Part shown: positions 44,429 to 54,245 of the stretch, piece by piece
Layout: each line of letters opens with the position of its first letter
Numbering within the stretch: position 1 is the stretch's first letter
Assembly: GCF_014203835.1 (NCBI RefSeq)
Contig: NZ_JACHJW010000001.1
Location: 5,530,501 to 5,594,500 of the forward strand
Reading direction: 5' to 3'
DNA: 64,000 nt
DNA from: Micromonospora polyrhachis
Lineage (GTDB): Bacteria > Actinomycetota > Actinomycetes > Mycobacteriales > Micromonosporaceae
Program-made: the position numbers and the translations under genes
Notes under the pieces: generated by a model
Databases searched by the model: none
The model's input: the letters and a program-made list of their open reading frames with translations, nothing else
Told to the model about the DNA's origin: nothing

Positions 44429-44830
44429 ATGACGGGCATGGAAATCTACGAGGACACCCGCGAGGTGTCGCGCGCCGATCTGGCTGCGTGGCTGCGTCAA
44501 CTGGCCAACCAACTGGAGGGCGGCCAGCTCTTCTACGGAGCTGCCGGCACGGTGAACGTCGCCGACCAGGTCGAATGCGAGTTGGAGATCGAGCAGGAGG
44601 ACGACGAGATCTCGGTAGAGATCGAGTTCACCTGGTCCAGCCCGAAGGCGGCGGAAGCCCCGGAGGCGTCCGACGCCGACGAATCCGACGAGGAAGAGGG
44701 CACCGAGGCGGAGGAGTCCGAGGCGGAGGAGCCCGAGGCCGAGACCACGGAGGTCGAAGCGGAGGAAGCCGTGGCCGAAGCTGCCGAGGCACCGGCGGCC
44801 AAGAAGGGTAAGTCCGCCAAGAAGGCGTGA
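44429..44830 (+). CDS. Amphi-Trp domain protein
   Basis: 133-aa protein with an amphi-Trp domain (about 8-75): DLAAWLRQLANQLEGGQLFYG, then VADQVECELEIEQEDDEISVEIEFTW. A long Glu/Ala-rich acidic tail follows, ending in basic KKGKSAKKA. ATG 44429 or 44438 is likely; the open frame extends far upstream but overlaps the divergent cellulase. Family function is unknown. It is followed by an intrinsic terminator, so it is monocistronic. Confidence 0.8.
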   Translation: MTGMEIYEDTREVSRADLAAWLRQLANQLEGGQLFYGAAGTVNVADQVECELEIEQEDDEISVEIEFTWSSPKAAEAPEASDADESDEEEGTEAEESEAEEPEAETTEVEAEEAVAEAAEAPAAKKGKSAKKA

Positions 44831-44862
44831 CCTAGCCTTCTTCCTGTCGCGAATATCGCCCC

Positions 44863-44894
44863 GAGGCCAGTTCGGTGAGCTGGCCTCTTGTTTT
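44863..44894 (+). terminator. Intrinsic terminator after the amphi-Trp gene
   Basis: GAGGCCAG / CTGGCCTC 8-bp stem with a 9-nt loop, followed by TTGTTTT. It is 33 bp downstream of the stop. Confidence 0.8.
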
Positions 44895-44974
44895 GTCTCC
44901 TCCGTACCGGCCGTCACCTTGGCCGGTCCCCGCCGGATAGACCGGGTGTCGTCGGCGTACGGGGAGCGAGGCAG

Positions 44975-46273
44975 ATGCGTGGCCTAGGCGGCCTGCTCGG
45001 CAGGAGGGTCGACGGTCTGCCGCCCGGTGTCCAATCGGTGACCGAACGGACCCAGGTCACCACCGCGGAACTCTTCTTCGACCTGGTCTTCGTCTTCGCC
45101 TTCATCCAGGTCACCACGCTGATGGCCGAGGACACCACCGGGCTGGGGATGACCCGTGGGCTGCTCGTCCTGGCCATGCTCTGGTGGGCCTGGTCGTTGT
45201 ACACCTGGCTGGGCAACCGGGTACGCGCCAACTACGGCCTTTCCCGGCTGGTACTGCTGGGTGCCACCCCGGTCATGTTCGTGCTCGCCATCACGATCCG
45301 CGAGTCGTTCAACGACCTGCCGGGCGGCCTGGACGGGCCGATCGTGTTCGCCATCGGCTACCTGCTGGTCCGGCTGCTCTATCTCGCCCTGCGGTTGTAC
45401 GCCACGCCGGCCCTGACCCGGGCCGACCTGGTGGCGCTGACCGTGCCGATGGTCGCCGGCACCGGGCTGCTCTTCGTCGCGGCCGTGGTGCCCCAGCGGT
45501 TGACCGACGATCCGTTCCAGGTCGAGCTGTGGCAGGTCGGCTTCTGGGCGCTGGCGGTGGCGGTCGAATACGGCACCGGGCTCGGTCTTCCGATGCCGGG
45601 GCGGCGCATCTTCGCCGCCGGTCACTGGGCCGAGCGGCACCGACTCATCATGATCATCGCGCTTGGCGAGTCGATCATCGCAGTCGGTCTGAGCGGTGCG
45701 GACCTACCGGTGTCCTGGGGGCTGGTCTGGGTCTCGGTGTGTGCCGTCGTCACAGCCGGGGCACTGGAGTGGACCTACTTCGACGTCGTTACGCTGGCCG
45801 GGGAGCAGTCCCTGATCGACGCGACGCCCGAGCAGCGGACCAATCTCGCCCGGCATGCCTACACCTATCTGCATCTGCCGATGGTCGCCGGGATCATCCT
45901 CTTCTCCCTCGGGCTCAAGCACACGCCGTACTTCCTCAAACCCGACGTACAGCATTCGGGCGCGGCGTTGACCGGCCTGGCCCTGTGGTCCCTGTACGGC
46001 GGCGCGGCGCTCTTCCTGCTCGGCAACGTCGCCTTCCAGGTCCGGATCACCCGTCTCGTCCGGACCAACATCTGGCCCCGGCTGGTCACGGCGCTGCTGT
46101 TGCTGGCGCTCGTCCCGGTCGCCGGCTCGATGCCCGCGATGGACTCGCTGGTCCTACTCACCGTCCTCACCGTGACGTTGGCACTGGTGGAGGTCAGGGT
46201 GGCCGGCGAGCAGCGGCGTCGGTTGCGGGCGGCGGCGCTGGCCGAGGAGCCATCCGACGTCGTCGAGTACTGA
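44975..46273 (+). CDS. LtrA family membrane protein
   Basis: 432-aa polytopic membrane protein of the low-temperature-requirement A family. ATG 44975 (MRGLGGLLGRRV) follows GAGCGAGG; upstream codons in the frame lack an RBS. Signature TTAELFFDLVFVFAFIQVTTLM follows a short cytoplasmic N-terminus (quoted part: AELFFDLVFVFAFIQ). About 10-12 membrane helices and the internal segment HRLIMIIALGESIIAVG are typical. Molecular function is not established for the family. It is convergent with the VTT-domain gene, 11 bp away. Confidence 0.92.
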   Translation: MRGLGGLLGRRVDGLPPGVQSVTERTQVTTAELFFDLVFVFAFIQVTTLMAEDTTGLGMTRGLLVLAMLWWAWSLYTWLGNRVRANYGLSRLVLLGATPVMFVLAITIRESFNDLPGGLDGPIVFAIGYLLVRLLYLALRLYATPALTRADLVALTVPMVAGTGLLFVAAVVPQRLTDDPFQVELWQVGFWALAVAVEYGTGLGLPMPGRRIFAAGHWAERHRLIMIIALGESIIAVGLSGADLPVSWGLVWVSVCAVVTAGALEWTYFDVVTLAGEQSLIDATPEQRTNLARHAYTYLHLPMVAGIILFSLGLKHTPYFLKPDVQHSGAALTGLALWSLYGGAALFLLGNVAFQVRITRLVRTNIWPRLVTALLLLALVPVAGSMPAMDSLVLLTVLTVTLALVEVRVAGEQRRRLRAAALAEEPSDVVEY

Positions 46274-46284
46274 GCAGACGAGGA

Positions 46285-46995
46285 TCAGGCTCCGCGTTGC
46301 GCAGGCTCCGGGTGCCGAACCTCTGCCCGGATCTGTCGCTCCGACCGCCACCAGCGACTGACCAGCCAACTGGTGGTGACGAGTCCGATGATCGCCGGGG
46401 CCACCGCCAGCCAGTTGACCTCCGTGGGGGAGACGACCGCCGCCCCCACCGCGGCGTAGCCGAACGCGGACGGGGTCGAGGCCAGCAGGCTGCCGATCAG
46501 GTACGGCATCGGTCGGGCCGCGGTGGTCCCGTAGCCGTAGCTGATCAGGCCGAAGCCGCCGATCGGGATCAGCCGTACGCTGATCACTCCGAGGATGCTC
46601 TGCCGGGCGAACCAGCCATCGAGTCGGGCCAGTCGGCCGCGTACCCGTTCCGCCACGAAGTCCCGGCCGAGTAGCCGCCCGACCGCGAACCCCAGCGCGG
46701 CGGCCAGCATGGCGGCGGCCAACGCGTAACCGGCCCCGGTCAGCGACCCGAAGATCGCTCCCCAGGCCATCGAGATGAAAGTACGTGGGATCAGCACCAC
46801 CAGCAGCAGCGCGCCGCCGAGCACGGCGGCCACCGGGGCGAAGGGGCCGAGTGGGTCCGCCAGTCCGGGCACCTCGTCCATGGACGGCAGCGGCACCAGG
46901 AGCAGGGCCAGACCGAACAGGGCGAGGATGACCAGCAGCAGGGTGAATCGCCGGCCCGACCGCTGGCGGACCAGCCGTCGGGCGGCGGCGATCAT
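46285..46995 (-). CDS. TVP38/TMEM64 (VTT-domain, DedA-like) membrane protein
   Basis: 236-aa membrane protein with a VTT/SNARE-associated domain. The hallmark IPRTFISMAWGAIFGSLTGAGYA (quoted part: AWGAIFGSLTGAGYA) and GLISYGYGTTAARPMPYLIGS are present, with about six hydrophobic segments. DedA-like proteins are linked to lipid-carrier (undecaprenyl phosphate) or phospholipid flipping. ATG 46995 overlaps the gatD stop (ATGA), tying it to the murT-gatD operon. A role in lipid II precursor recycling is attractive but inferred. Confidence 0.85.
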   Translation of the reverse strand: MIAAARRLVRQRSGRRFTLLLVILALFGLALLLVPLPSMDEVPGLADPLGPFAPVAAVLGGALLLVVLIPRTFISMAWGAIFGSLTGAGYALAAAMLAAALGFAVGRLLGRDFVAERVRGRLARLDGWFARQSILGVISVRLIPIGGFGLISYGYGTTAARPMPYLIGSLLASTPSAFGYAAVGAAVVSPTEVNWLAVAPAIIGLVTTSWLVSRWWRSERQIRAEVRHPEPAQRGA

Positions 46996-47711
46996 GGGCG
47001 CCCAGCGGCGACGGCAGTCTTGCGTTCGGAGCGCAGCCGCTCTGCCCAGGTGTCGTTCAAGGGCGGCAGGTTGTTGACCCCGAGCGCCCAGCGCAGCAGC
47101 AGGTCGGCCAGGGCCGGGTTGCGGGCCAGGGCCGGCCCGTGAGCGTAGGTGCCGAGTAGCTTGCCACGCCAGGCACCCTCGTAGGTGCCGTCATTGCCAA
47201 CCCCGGCGGTGACCCGGGCCAGTGGGGACACCCCCGGGCCGAGGTGGGTCCGGCCGCCGTGGTTCTCGAAGCCGCTCAGCTGCGGCACCCCGAGCCGGGG
47301 GTCGATGTCGCCGGCCAGCTCGCCGACGGCCCGGCTCGGCCCTCGGTCGGATTGCAGATCGAGCAGCTCCAGGCCGGCGCACTTGGCGCCCTTGGCAAAG
47401 AACGAGGTGCCGAGCAGCTGGTAGCCGGCGCAGACCCCGAACACCACCGAGCCTCGCGCGACGGCCCGGTGTAGTCCGCCATCGGCGAGCAGGCGCTGCG
47501 CGCCGAGCGCCTGCGGACCGTCCTCGCCACCACCGATCAGGTAGATGTCGGCGCTGTGCGGCAGTGGATGGTCGGATCGGACCTCGGCGACCTCCACCGG
47601 CACGCCGCGCTGCATCGCCCGCCGGGCGAGGATCAGCAGGTTGCCCCGGTCGCCGTAGGTGGACAGCAGGTCGGGGTAGATCCAGACGATGCGCAGGCTC
47701 TCAGTTGACAC
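46992..47711 (-). CDS. gatD: GatD, glutamine amidotransferase of lipid II isoglutaminyl synthase
   Basis: 239-aa class I glutamine amidotransferase-like subunit. The nucleophile is Cys94 (VVFGVCAGYQLLG), with the catalytic His in LGTYAHGPALARN. It releases ammonia from Gln for MurT, which amidates the D-Glu carboxylate of the lipid II stem peptide. The start at 47711 overlaps the end of murT by 11 bp, indicating tight coupling and matched stoichiometry. Family length (about 240 aa) is normal. Confidence 0.93.
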   Translation of the reverse strand: MSTESLRIVWIYPDLLSTYGDRGNLLILARRAMQRGVPVEVAEVRSDHPLPHSADIYLIGGGEDGPQALGAQRLLADGGLHRAVARGSVVFGVCAGYQLLGTSFFAKGAKCAGLELLDLQSDRGPSRAVGELAGDIDPRLGVPQLSGFENHGGRTHLGPGVSPLARVTAGVGNDGTYEGAWRGKLLGTYAHGPALARNPALADLLLRWALGVNNLPPLNDTWAERLRSERKTAVAAGRP

Positions 47712-48963
47712 GGTCCAACTCCGCTCGGATGTCCTGGAACGCGGTGTAGTTCGCGATCACTTCGAGTCGTCCGGGTGGCACCGATCCGACCGCGTCGCCG
47801 AAGGACCGTACGTGCTGGAATGGCACGTCGTTGACCTCCAGCCGGACGGCCAGGTCGTACGCCCGGTCACCGGTGATCAGGACCTGCCGGCCCCGCAACG
47901 GCGAGAAGTCGACGTCGTAGAGCCACGAGGTGTCCAGCCCGTCGGGGTCCCGGGCGTTGATGGAAAGCAGGGTCGGGGCGTGTTCGGCCATGTCGAACGC
48001 CTCCAGCCAGCTGGCCGGGTTCTTGGCCAGCAGCAGCCGGATGTTGCGTCCGTCGCGGGTCACCTGGGCGTAACGTCCGGCGATCGAGGTGACGCTGGAC
48101 AGCCGGCCCACCGCATCGGTGGGGCGTACGTCGAACTGGGCCGCGACGGCCAGTGCGGTGGCGGCGTTACCGAGGTTGACCCGGCCAGGGAGCTGGAGAA
48201 CGATCTTGTGCCACGCGCCGTGCGGGTCGACCACACCGTCGTCCTCGACGACCCAGTGCGGGGTGGGGCGGCGCAGCGGGCAGCCGGTGCACCACCACTG
48301 TTCGCCGGAGCGCTCGATCGGTGAGCCGCACTCCGGGCAGACCCACGAGTCGTCGTGCCAACGCTGGCCGGCGCTGAACCAGGTGATCGACGGCGGAGGG
48401 AGATGGTCGCTACGTTGCTGGGGAGGGGTCGCTGCCCAGACCACCATCGGGTCGTCGGCGTTGGCCACCACCCGGATGCCCGGGTGTCGAACCAGTGCGG
48501 CCCGCCAGAGCTGGGCCATCATCGACACTTCCTTGGCCCGGTCGAGTTGGTCCCGGGAGAGGTTCAGCAGGGCGACCACCCGGGGCTCGGTGGCCTCGAG
48601 GACCTGGGCCAGGTAGTGCTCGTCCACCTCCAGTACGGCGTACGGGGTGCTGCCCGCCTTGGCCAGTGCCGAGGTGTGCCCGGTCGGCATGTTGGCACCG
48701 AAGGAGTTGGTCGCCACCGGCCCGAGTACGCCCACGGCGGCGGCGGTCAACCGGGTCGTGGTGGTCTTGCCGTTGGTGCCGGAGATCAGGGCGATGGCCC
48801 GTCCGGCTGCCAGGTGGGCCAGCAGGTCTGGATCGATCTTGAGCCCGATCCAACCGCCGATAACCGATCCGTCGCCGCGGCCGGCGGCCCGGGACAGCGC
48901 CGCTGCGGTGCGCGACACCGAACTGGCGACCTTTGCCCGCAGAGGCATTCTCGCGTCCGTCAC
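47701..48963 (-). CDS. murT: MurT, Mur-ligase subunit of lipid II isoglutaminyl synthase
   Basis: 420-aa Mur-ligase-like ATPase that activates the stem-peptide D-Glu for amidation with GatD. P-loop [12 protein letters not shown] (about 60-71); a four-Cys ribbon CPECGSP...CTGC inserted in the central domain is the MurT hallmark; a C-terminal DUF1727-like domain follows. GTG 48963 is chosen from N-terminal similarity; ATG 48948 is an alternative and RBS evidence is weak. It is divergent from mraZ, so lipid II amidation is encoded next to lipid II synthesis. Confidence 0.92.
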   Translation of the reverse strand: MTDARMPLRAKVASSVSRTAAALSRAAGRGDGSVIGGWIGLKIDPDLLAHLAAGRAIALISGTNGKTTTTRLTAAAVGVLGPVATNSFGANMPTGHTSALAKAGSTPYAVLEVDEHYLAQVLEATEPRVVALLNLSRDQLDRAKEVSMMAQLWRAALVRHPGIRVVANADDPMVVWAATPPQQRSDHLPPPSITWFSAGQRWHDDSWVCPECGSPIERSGEQWWCTGCPLRRPTPHWVVEDDGVVDPHGAWHKIVLQLPGRVNLGNAATALAVAAQFDVRPTDAVGRLSSVTSIAGRYAQVTRDGRNIRLLLAKNPASWLEAFDMAEHAPTLLSINARDPDGLDTSWLYDVDFSPLRGRQVLITGDRAYDLAVRLEVNDVPFQHVRSFGDAVGSVPPGRLEVIANYTAFQDIRAELDRVN

Positions 48964-49285
48964 GCGAGCGAGGTTACCGGACCGGGGGCCGCCGGGGGCC
49001 GGGGCGGACCGGGGGACCCTCCCGGCGGGTCCGGTCGGCACATCGGCACGATCCGGATGGCAGGTCGGCACAGGTCAACGTCGGTCGATGTCGGGAGCCC
49101 TAGCAGTTTTTCCGCGTCGCCGCAATCGCGGTGTGGTCGGGACCGACTGGCGGGACGGCCGAGTCGATCTATGTCGGAAAGCGGACGGTGCCTCGGGTGC
49201 TCACCCCCTCCACTCCGCATCACCCCCTCTGACGTGCGGTTTTGCTCGTGACACGGGCGCGTTTCCCGGGCGATTCTGGTTGCGG
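48964..49285. other. Divergent intergenic region between murT and mraZ
   Basis: No gene is seen. Two direct copies of TCACCCCCTC (49201-49210 and 49220-49229) lie 19 bp apart in the middle and could be regulator sites. The mraZ-proximal part is occupied by the GTGG repeat array at 49286. Promoters for murT (minus) and the dcw operon (plus) should lie here; I cannot place their -10/-35 elements with confidence. Confidence 0.4.
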
Positions 49286-49324
49286 GTGGAGGGAAGTGGA
49301 GTAGAGTGGGGCGCATTGGTGGGG
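49286..49324 (+). promoter_or_regulatory. Candidate MraZ operator (10-bp-phased GTGG repeats)
   Basis: GTGG occurs at 49286, 49296 and 49306, an exact 10-bp helical period, followed by TTGGTGGGG at 49316-49324. MraZ proteins are known to bind arrays of short G-rich direct repeats upstream of their own gene, so this is a likely autoregulatory site about 75-110 bp before the mraZ start. Confidence 0.65.
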
Positions 49325-49396
49325 CCGGAAGGGCCTACCGGCCCGGGGGGTCAGCGGCGACGCGAATCGCCGCTCAGGGGCGAGGGGGTTGGGCCG

Positions 49397-49828
49397 GTGT
49401 TTCTCGGCACCCACACTCCGCGCCTGGACGACAAGGGTCGGCTGATTCTTCCGGCGAAGTTCCGGGATGAGTTGGCGGGGGGTGTCGTGATCACGAAAGG
49501 CCAGGAGCGCTGTCTCTACGTCTTTCCGATGCCCGAGTTCCAACGCATTGCCGACCAGTTACGCCAGCAGCCGGTGACACACAAGGCGGCCCGAGCTTAC
49601 AGCCGGGTGTTCTTTGCCGGAGCGCACGACGAGGTCCCCGACAAACAGGGCCGGGTCACCATCCCGGCCCACTTACGGGGCTATGCGGCGCTCGACCGGG
49701 AGTTGGTGGTGATCGGCGCGAGCACCCGGGTGGAGATCTGGGACAAGCGGGCCTGGGAGACCTACCTCGTGGAGAGCGAAGACGAATTCGCCGACATCGA
49801 GGAGGGGGTGCTGCCGGGCGGACTGTAG
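49397..49828 (+). CDS. mraZ: MraZ transcriptional regulator
   Basis: 143-aa dcw regulator with two SpoVT-AbrB-like halves: [25 protein letters not shown] and [16 protein letters not shown] (each given in part). GTG 49397 is chosen because the family always begins at the FxGxxxxxLDxKGR block; the much longer open frame upstream is not real. It represses or modulates the dcw operon through the upstream repeats, and opens that operon here. Confidence 0.95.
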   Translation: MFLGTHTPRLDDKGRLILPAKFRDELAGGVVITKGQERCLYVFPMPEFQRIADQLRQQPVTHKAARAYSRVFFAGAHDEVPDKQGRVTIPAHLRGYAALDRELVVIGASTRVEIWDKRAWETYLVESEDEFADIEEGVLPGGL

Positions 49829-50046
49829 GGCGATGCGCCCGACGTACTGCGAGATCTCCAGCCGCTCCTGCTCCTGGCATCCCTTCCCCGATGCCAGGCG
49901 CCGCGATCCGAGGTCGCCGCCGATGCCGGCGGCCGGTGGAGCAGAGCGGATGGGGATCTGGCGGTATGACGGAGACGGCGCGGCACTGCGGGACGTGGTG
50001 GAGCGAGACGGATAACGAAGAGACGGTGGGGTCGGTGGGGGTCGAC

Positions 50047-51186
50047 ATGGGGGAGCGTCGTGGCACGCATGTGCCGGTGCTGCTTGAGCGGTGCATCGAG
50101 TTGCTCGCCCCCGCGCTGAATCGTGGCGACCAAACTAGTCGTGGCGATCGTACCGTGCACGTCGATGCGACGCTCGGGCTGGGCGGGCATGCCGAAGCGG
50201 TCCTCGCCAGGTTTCCCGACACCGTCCTGATCGGACTGGACCGGGATCCGGAGGCCCTGGCCCACGCCCGGGCCCGGCTGGCCCCGTACACCGACCGGGT
50301 CCACCTGGTGCACGCGGTCTACGACGAACTGCCGGAAGTCCTCGATCGGCTCGGGTACGCCCACGTCGACGGGGTGCTGTTCGACCTCGGGGTCTCGTCG
50401 CTGCAGCTGGACGAGCCGGACCGGGGCTTCGCCTACGCCCAGGACGCACCGCTGGACATGCGGATGGACCAGACCCGGGGGGTGACGGCCGAGGAGGTCG
50501 TCAACAGCTACTCCCACGCCGACCTGGCTCGGGTGCTCCGGGTCTACGGCGAGGAGAAGTTCGCGAGCCGGATCGCCGCCGCGATCATCCGGGAACGGCA
50601 GAAGGCCCGGCTCACCTCGACGGCCCGACTGGCCGAGCTGGTGCGGGAGTCGATCCCCGCGCCAGCCCGACGAACGGGCGGACACCCGGCAAAGAGAACG
50701 TTTCAGGCTTTGCGCATCGAGGTAAATAGGGAGCTGGCAGCGCTGGAGGCGGCGCTGCCAGCCGCTCTGGACGCACTCGCGCCCGGCAGTCGCATGGTGG
50801 TGCTGTCCTACCACTCGTTGGAGGACCGGATTACCAAGCAGGCGCTGGCCGCCCGCGCTCGGAGCACTGGCCCGGTCGACCTACCGGTCGAGTTGCCGGG
50901 CACCGGCCCGACGCTGCGGCTACTGAGTCGCGGTGCCGAGCTACCTGGCGAGGCGGAGGTCACCGCCAACCCGCGCGCTGCCTCGGTGCGGCTGCGCGCG
51001 GCGGAGCGGATCGACCCGGAGAGCGTCACCGGCACGGAACGAACCAGGCGGACCGACCGCGAACGGTCCCGCCGAGGCGGGAAGGCACTGCGTACGCCGA
51101 GCGCGTTGCGTGATGCCTCCACAGTGGAGCGAAAGGGCTTGCCCCAGGACGGAACGGGGACGGAAGTAGAGGGGGAGGGAACATGA
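50047..51186 (+). CDS. rsmH: 16S rRNA (cytosine-1402-N4) methyltransferase
   Basis: 379-aa RsmH/MraW. ATG 50047 ([16 protein letters not shown]) follows GGTGGGGG; upstream ATG 49966 is in frame but gives a non-family N-terminus. SAM-binding [15 protein letters not shown] and family blocks [27 protein letters not shown] and [11 protein letters not shown] are present. The basic C-terminal extension ([19 protein letters not shown]) is longer than the core family. It methylates C1402 in the ribosomal P site. The 218-bp gap after mraZ holds nothing obvious. The stop overlaps the ftsL start (ATGA). Confidence 0.95.
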   Translation: MGERRGTHVPVLLERCIELLAPALNRGDQTSRGDRTVHVDATLGLGGHAEAVLARFPDTVLIGLDRDPEALAHARARLAPYTDRVHLVHAVYDELPEVLDRLGYAHVDGVLFDLGVSSLQLDEPDRGFAYAQDAPLDMRMDQTRGVTAEEVVNSYSHADLARVLRVYGEEKFASRIAAAIIRERQKARLTSTARLAELVRESIPAPARRTGGHPAKRTFQALRIEVNRELAALEAALPAALDALAPGSRMVVLSYHSLEDRITKQALAARARSTGPVDLPVELPGTGPTLRLLSRGAELPGEAEVTANPRAASVRLRAAERIDPESVTGTERTRRTDRERSRRGGKALRTPSALRDASTVERKGLPQDGTGTEVEGEGT

Positions 51187-51881
51187 ACGAAAGCAAGCGC
51201 GACCGCCGGGAGCACCTTGGCGCGGATCGCGGCGTTGGGCAGCGCGTACCACGGTCGGGGGGCCGGATCGTGGCAGAGCGGACCACGCGTTCGAGCGTCG
51301 GCACCTCGCCGACGCGCAACACCCGGGGTCGGGACGCTCGCGCACGGGGGGTCCGCGAGTTTCCGACGCAGGGTACTGCCGCACTCCAGCCGCAGGAATG
51401 GGAACCGGCCACCGGCGACCGGACGGCGTCGGCGGTCAGCGACCGGATCAACCGGGCCCGGGCGGGCGCGGCGCACCCGGCCAGCGGCGGGCCGGCCCGG
51501 GTGGCACCGCCCCGGCTCAAGGTGGCCCCGCCACCGCCGGTACGGGTGCCGCAGGCACCGTTCGTGGCACTGATCCTGGCCGTCGTGGTCGGTGGGGTCC
51601 TCGGCATCCTGGTGGTCAACACCAAGATCAACGAGAACGCCTTCCGCCTGGACAAGCTGCAGAAGCAGCAGGCCAGCCTCGACATTCAGGAGCAGCAGCT
51701 GCAGAAGGAGATCGCCCAGGCCGAGGCGCCGGGCAACCTCGCCGCCCGGGCCCGCAAGCTGGGCCTGGTCGAGTCCGGTCCGCCGGCCTTCATCCGGCTG
51801 CCCGACGGTCGGGTGATCGGTATTCCGCAGCCGGCCGGCGGCGAGCCGGCCATCACCAGCCAGCAGGGCACGGGAGGCTGA
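51183..51881 (+). CDS. ftsL: FtsL-like septum protein
   Basis: 232-aa bitopic membrane protein in the ftsL position. A long, basic, disordered cytoplasmic N-terminus (1-118) precedes one membrane helix (about 123-145, [20 protein letters not shown]). A leucine-zipper-like coiled coil ([29 protein letters not shown], about 152-180; quoted as two parts [11 protein letters not shown] and [10 protein letters not shown]) and a short extracytoplasmic end follow. It should scaffold FtsQ/FtsW/FtsI at the septum. The N-terminal extension is typical of actinobacteria. ATG overlaps the rsmH stop. Confidence 0.85.
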   Translation: MNESKRDRREHLGADRGVGQRVPRSGGRIVAERTTRSSVGTSPTRNTRGRDARARGVREFPTQGTAALQPQEWEPATGDRTASAVSDRINRARAGAAHPASGGPARVAPPRLKVAPPPPVRVPQAPFVALILAVVVGGVLGILVVNTKINENAFRLDKLQKQQASLDIQEQQLQKEIAQAEAPGNLAARARKLGLVESGPPAFIRLPDGRVIGIPQPAGGEPAITSQQGTGG

Positions 51882-51883
51882 CC

Positions 51884-54154
51884 GTGGCACCGCGATCGGG
51901 CGACTCGCGCCGGGACACACCACAGTCCCGGCGCGAGTCGTCGCGGGGGGGCGCGGAGCGCGAAACCACCGGCCGAAGCACAGGCCGCGAAGCCAGCGAC
52001 CGAAGCGCGAGCCGGGGAGACCAGCCGCCGGACGAGCCAGGCATGGGTGGCATCTCCGGCGCGCGGGCGTACACGCCGCGAGGTCGGACCGTACGTGAGA
52101 CAGCCGACCTTCGGCGTACCCCTCGGGCCACCCGGTCGACGGACCCGTTCCGGCCCGCGCTCCAGGTGCTCGACGGCGGCCGGACCGGCGGTGGTCGTAC
52201 CGCGCGTCGGGCACCGGCGGTCGGCACCACCACCAGCGCGGCGGGCACCGGACGCACGGTACGACCGGTGCGCGGCGACAACGACGTCACGGATCCGCCA
52301 CCGCCACCCCGCCGTCGACCCCGGCCCGGAGGGGGCGGTGGTCCAGCTCGGCGGCCTGCTCCGGCGGCGGCGCGACGTCGGCAGTCCCGCAAACCACCCC
52401 GCCCGCCCCGACTGGCCGACCCGCACCGCCGGCTACGAGTGGGCACCCTGCTCGTCCTGGTCATCTTCGCCGTGGTCGCGATCCGGCTCGTCGTGCTCCA
52501 GGTGCTACCGGCCCAGGTGTACGCCAACGGCGGGGTCCGGGACCGGATCGTCCAGGTGGACGTACCGGCCCCCCGAGGGGCGATCTACGACAGGTCCGGT
52601 GCGGCCCTCGCGCTCAGTGTGGAAGCCCGGTACGTCTACGCCGATCCAACCCGGCTGAAAGATCCCGCCGCCGCCGCCGAGGCGCTCTCCCCGCTGCTCG
52701 GCATCCCCCGCTCGGAGCTACTGAAGCGGATGGCACCGAGGAACCGACCCAACGGGCGGCCCTCCGAGTTCGAGTACCTCGCCCGAGGGGTGGAGATCGA
52801 CACGGCCAAGAAGATCATGGCGCTCGAACTCCCCGGCATCAACACCGACCGCGACGAGCGTCGGGAGGTGCCCGGTGGGGACCTGGCAGCGAACCTGCTC
52901 GGCTTCGTCGGCGAGGAGATGATCGGGCTGGAAGGGCTGGAGGCCCGCTACGACGAGGTGCTGCGCGGGATCAACGGCAAGCGGGAGTTCGAGGTGGGAC
53001 AGGGCGACCTGGCCGCCCCGATCCCGGGCGGCCACGACGAGGTCATCACCGAGGCCCAGCCGGGCAGTTCGATCCAACTCACCATCGACCGCGACCTCCA
53101 GTTCGAGGTGCAGCGGGTGCTCAGCCAGACGATGCAGCGGGTCGCCGGTAGCACCGGGGCGGCCGTCGTGCTCGACGCCCGTACCGGCGAGGTGCTGGCC
53201 CAGGCCAGCCATCCCACCTACGACGCGGCCAACCCGCTCGACCCGAACACCAAACCCACTGACCGGGAGGACGCGGCCACCAGCTTCGTGGTCGACCCCG
53301 GCTCGGTGCACAAGGCGATCGTCTTCGCCGCCGCGCTCGAAGAGGGTGTCGTCCGCCCCGACACGAAGGTGCCGGTCGCACCCGCCATCAAGCGGGGCGA
53401 CCAGACGTTCCGGGACACCCATCCGGCTCCCTCCGGCACCCTGATGAGCCTGCCCGGCATCATGGCCTACTCGTCCAACGTCGGCACGATCAAGGTCGCC
53501 GACGCGCTGGGCAAGGAGAAGCTGTACGAGTACCAGCAGAAGTTCTGCCTGGGTCGGGCCACCGGGGTCGGCCTGCCCGGAGAGGCGGCCGGTCGGCTAC
53601 TCCCACCCGACAAGTGGAGTGGCTCGTCGTACGGGTCGGTGCCGATCGGGCACAGCGTGGACGCCACGCCCCTACAGATGGCCACCGTCTACGCCGCCAT
53701 CGCCAACAACGGCACCTGGGTGCAGCCGCACCTGGTCAAGGAGACCATCGCCCCGGACGGCAGCCGGACCGCCGCCCCGGCACCCCGTACCCAGCAGGTG
53801 ATCAGCCCGGAGAACGCCGCGGCGGTGCGGACCATGCTGGAGGCGGTGACCACGGTCCCGGACGCCACCGGCCGCAAGGCCGCCATTCCCGGTTACCGGG
53901 TGGCCGGCAAGACCGGCACCGGTGCCCGGCTGGTCGATGGCAAGTACGTCCCCGGCGAGGTGGCCTCCTTCATCGGGATGGCCCCGGCGGACAACCCCAG
54001 GTATGTGATCGCGGTCTTCGCGCACACCCCGAAGGGTGGCGGCGGCGACATCGCCAGCCCGGCCTTCAAGGAGATGATGGGCTTCGCCCTGCGGCACTAC
54101 CGGGTACCACCGACCGGTACGAAACCGCCCAACTTTGTCGTCTATCCCCGCTGA
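51884..54154 (+). CDS. ftsI: FtsI, septal class B penicillin-binding protein (transpeptidase)
   Basis: 756-aa cell-division transpeptidase. GTG 51884 lies 2 nt after the ftsL stop with GGGAGG upstream. A long disordered, Arg/Pro-rich cytoplasmic segment (1-180) precedes a membrane helix (about 188-208, TLLVLVIFAVVAIRLVVLQ). The dimerisation domain begins RDRIVQVDVPAPRGAIYDR. Transpeptidase motifs are SVHK at 474-477 (active Ser474), SSN at 530-532 and KTG at 676-678. The N-terminal extension is longer than in enteric FtsI but usual for actinomycetes. It cross-links septal peptidoglycan with FtsW. Confidence 0.95.
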   Translation: MAPRSGDSRRDTPQSRRESSRGGAERETTGRSTGREASDRSASRGDQPPDEPGMGGISGARAYTPRGRTVRETADLRRTPRATRSTDPFRPALQVLDGGRTGGGRTARRAPAVGTTTSAAGTGRTVRPVRGDNDVTDPPPPPRRRPRPGGGGGPARRPAPAAARRRQSRKPPRPPRLADPHRRLRVGTLLVLVIFAVVAIRLVVLQVLPAQVYANGGVRDRIVQVDVPAPRGAIYDRSGAALALSVEARYVYADPTRLKDPAAAAEALSPLLGIPRSELLKRMAPRNRPNGRPSEFEYLARGVEIDTAKKIMALELPGINTDRDERREVPGGDLAANLLGFVGEEMIGLEGLEARYDEVLRGINGKREFEVGQGDLAAPIPGGHDEVITEAQPGSSIQLTIDRDLQFEVQRVLSQTMQRVAGSTGAAVVLDARTGEVLAQASHPTYDAANPLDPNTKPTDREDAATSFVVDPGSVHKAIVFAAALEEGVVRPDTKVPVAPAIKRGDQTFRDTHPAPSGTLMSLPGIMAYSSNVGTIKVADALGKEKLYEYQQKFCLGRATGVGLPGEAAGRLLPPDKWSGSSYGSVPIGHSVDATPLQMATVYAAIANNGTWVQPHLVKETIAPDGSRTAAPAPRTQQVISPENAAAVRTMLEAVTTVPDATGRKAAIPGYRVAGKTGTGARLVDGKYVPGEVASFIGMAPADNPRYVIAVFAHTPKGGGGDIASPAFKEMMGFALRHYRVPPTGTKPPNFVVYPR

Positions 54155-54245
54155 CCGGCTGAAACGCGACATCATCGGTTAGTGCGGGCGAACTACCGGG
54201 GCGGCTGTGCGTTACGGCATCCCCGACCGGGTAGGGTCTGACGCC

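Noticed and set aside
48647-49396. Long upstream extension of the mraZ frame
   Set aside because: Antisense to murT, with no similarity to MraZ; the family begins at the GTG at 49397.
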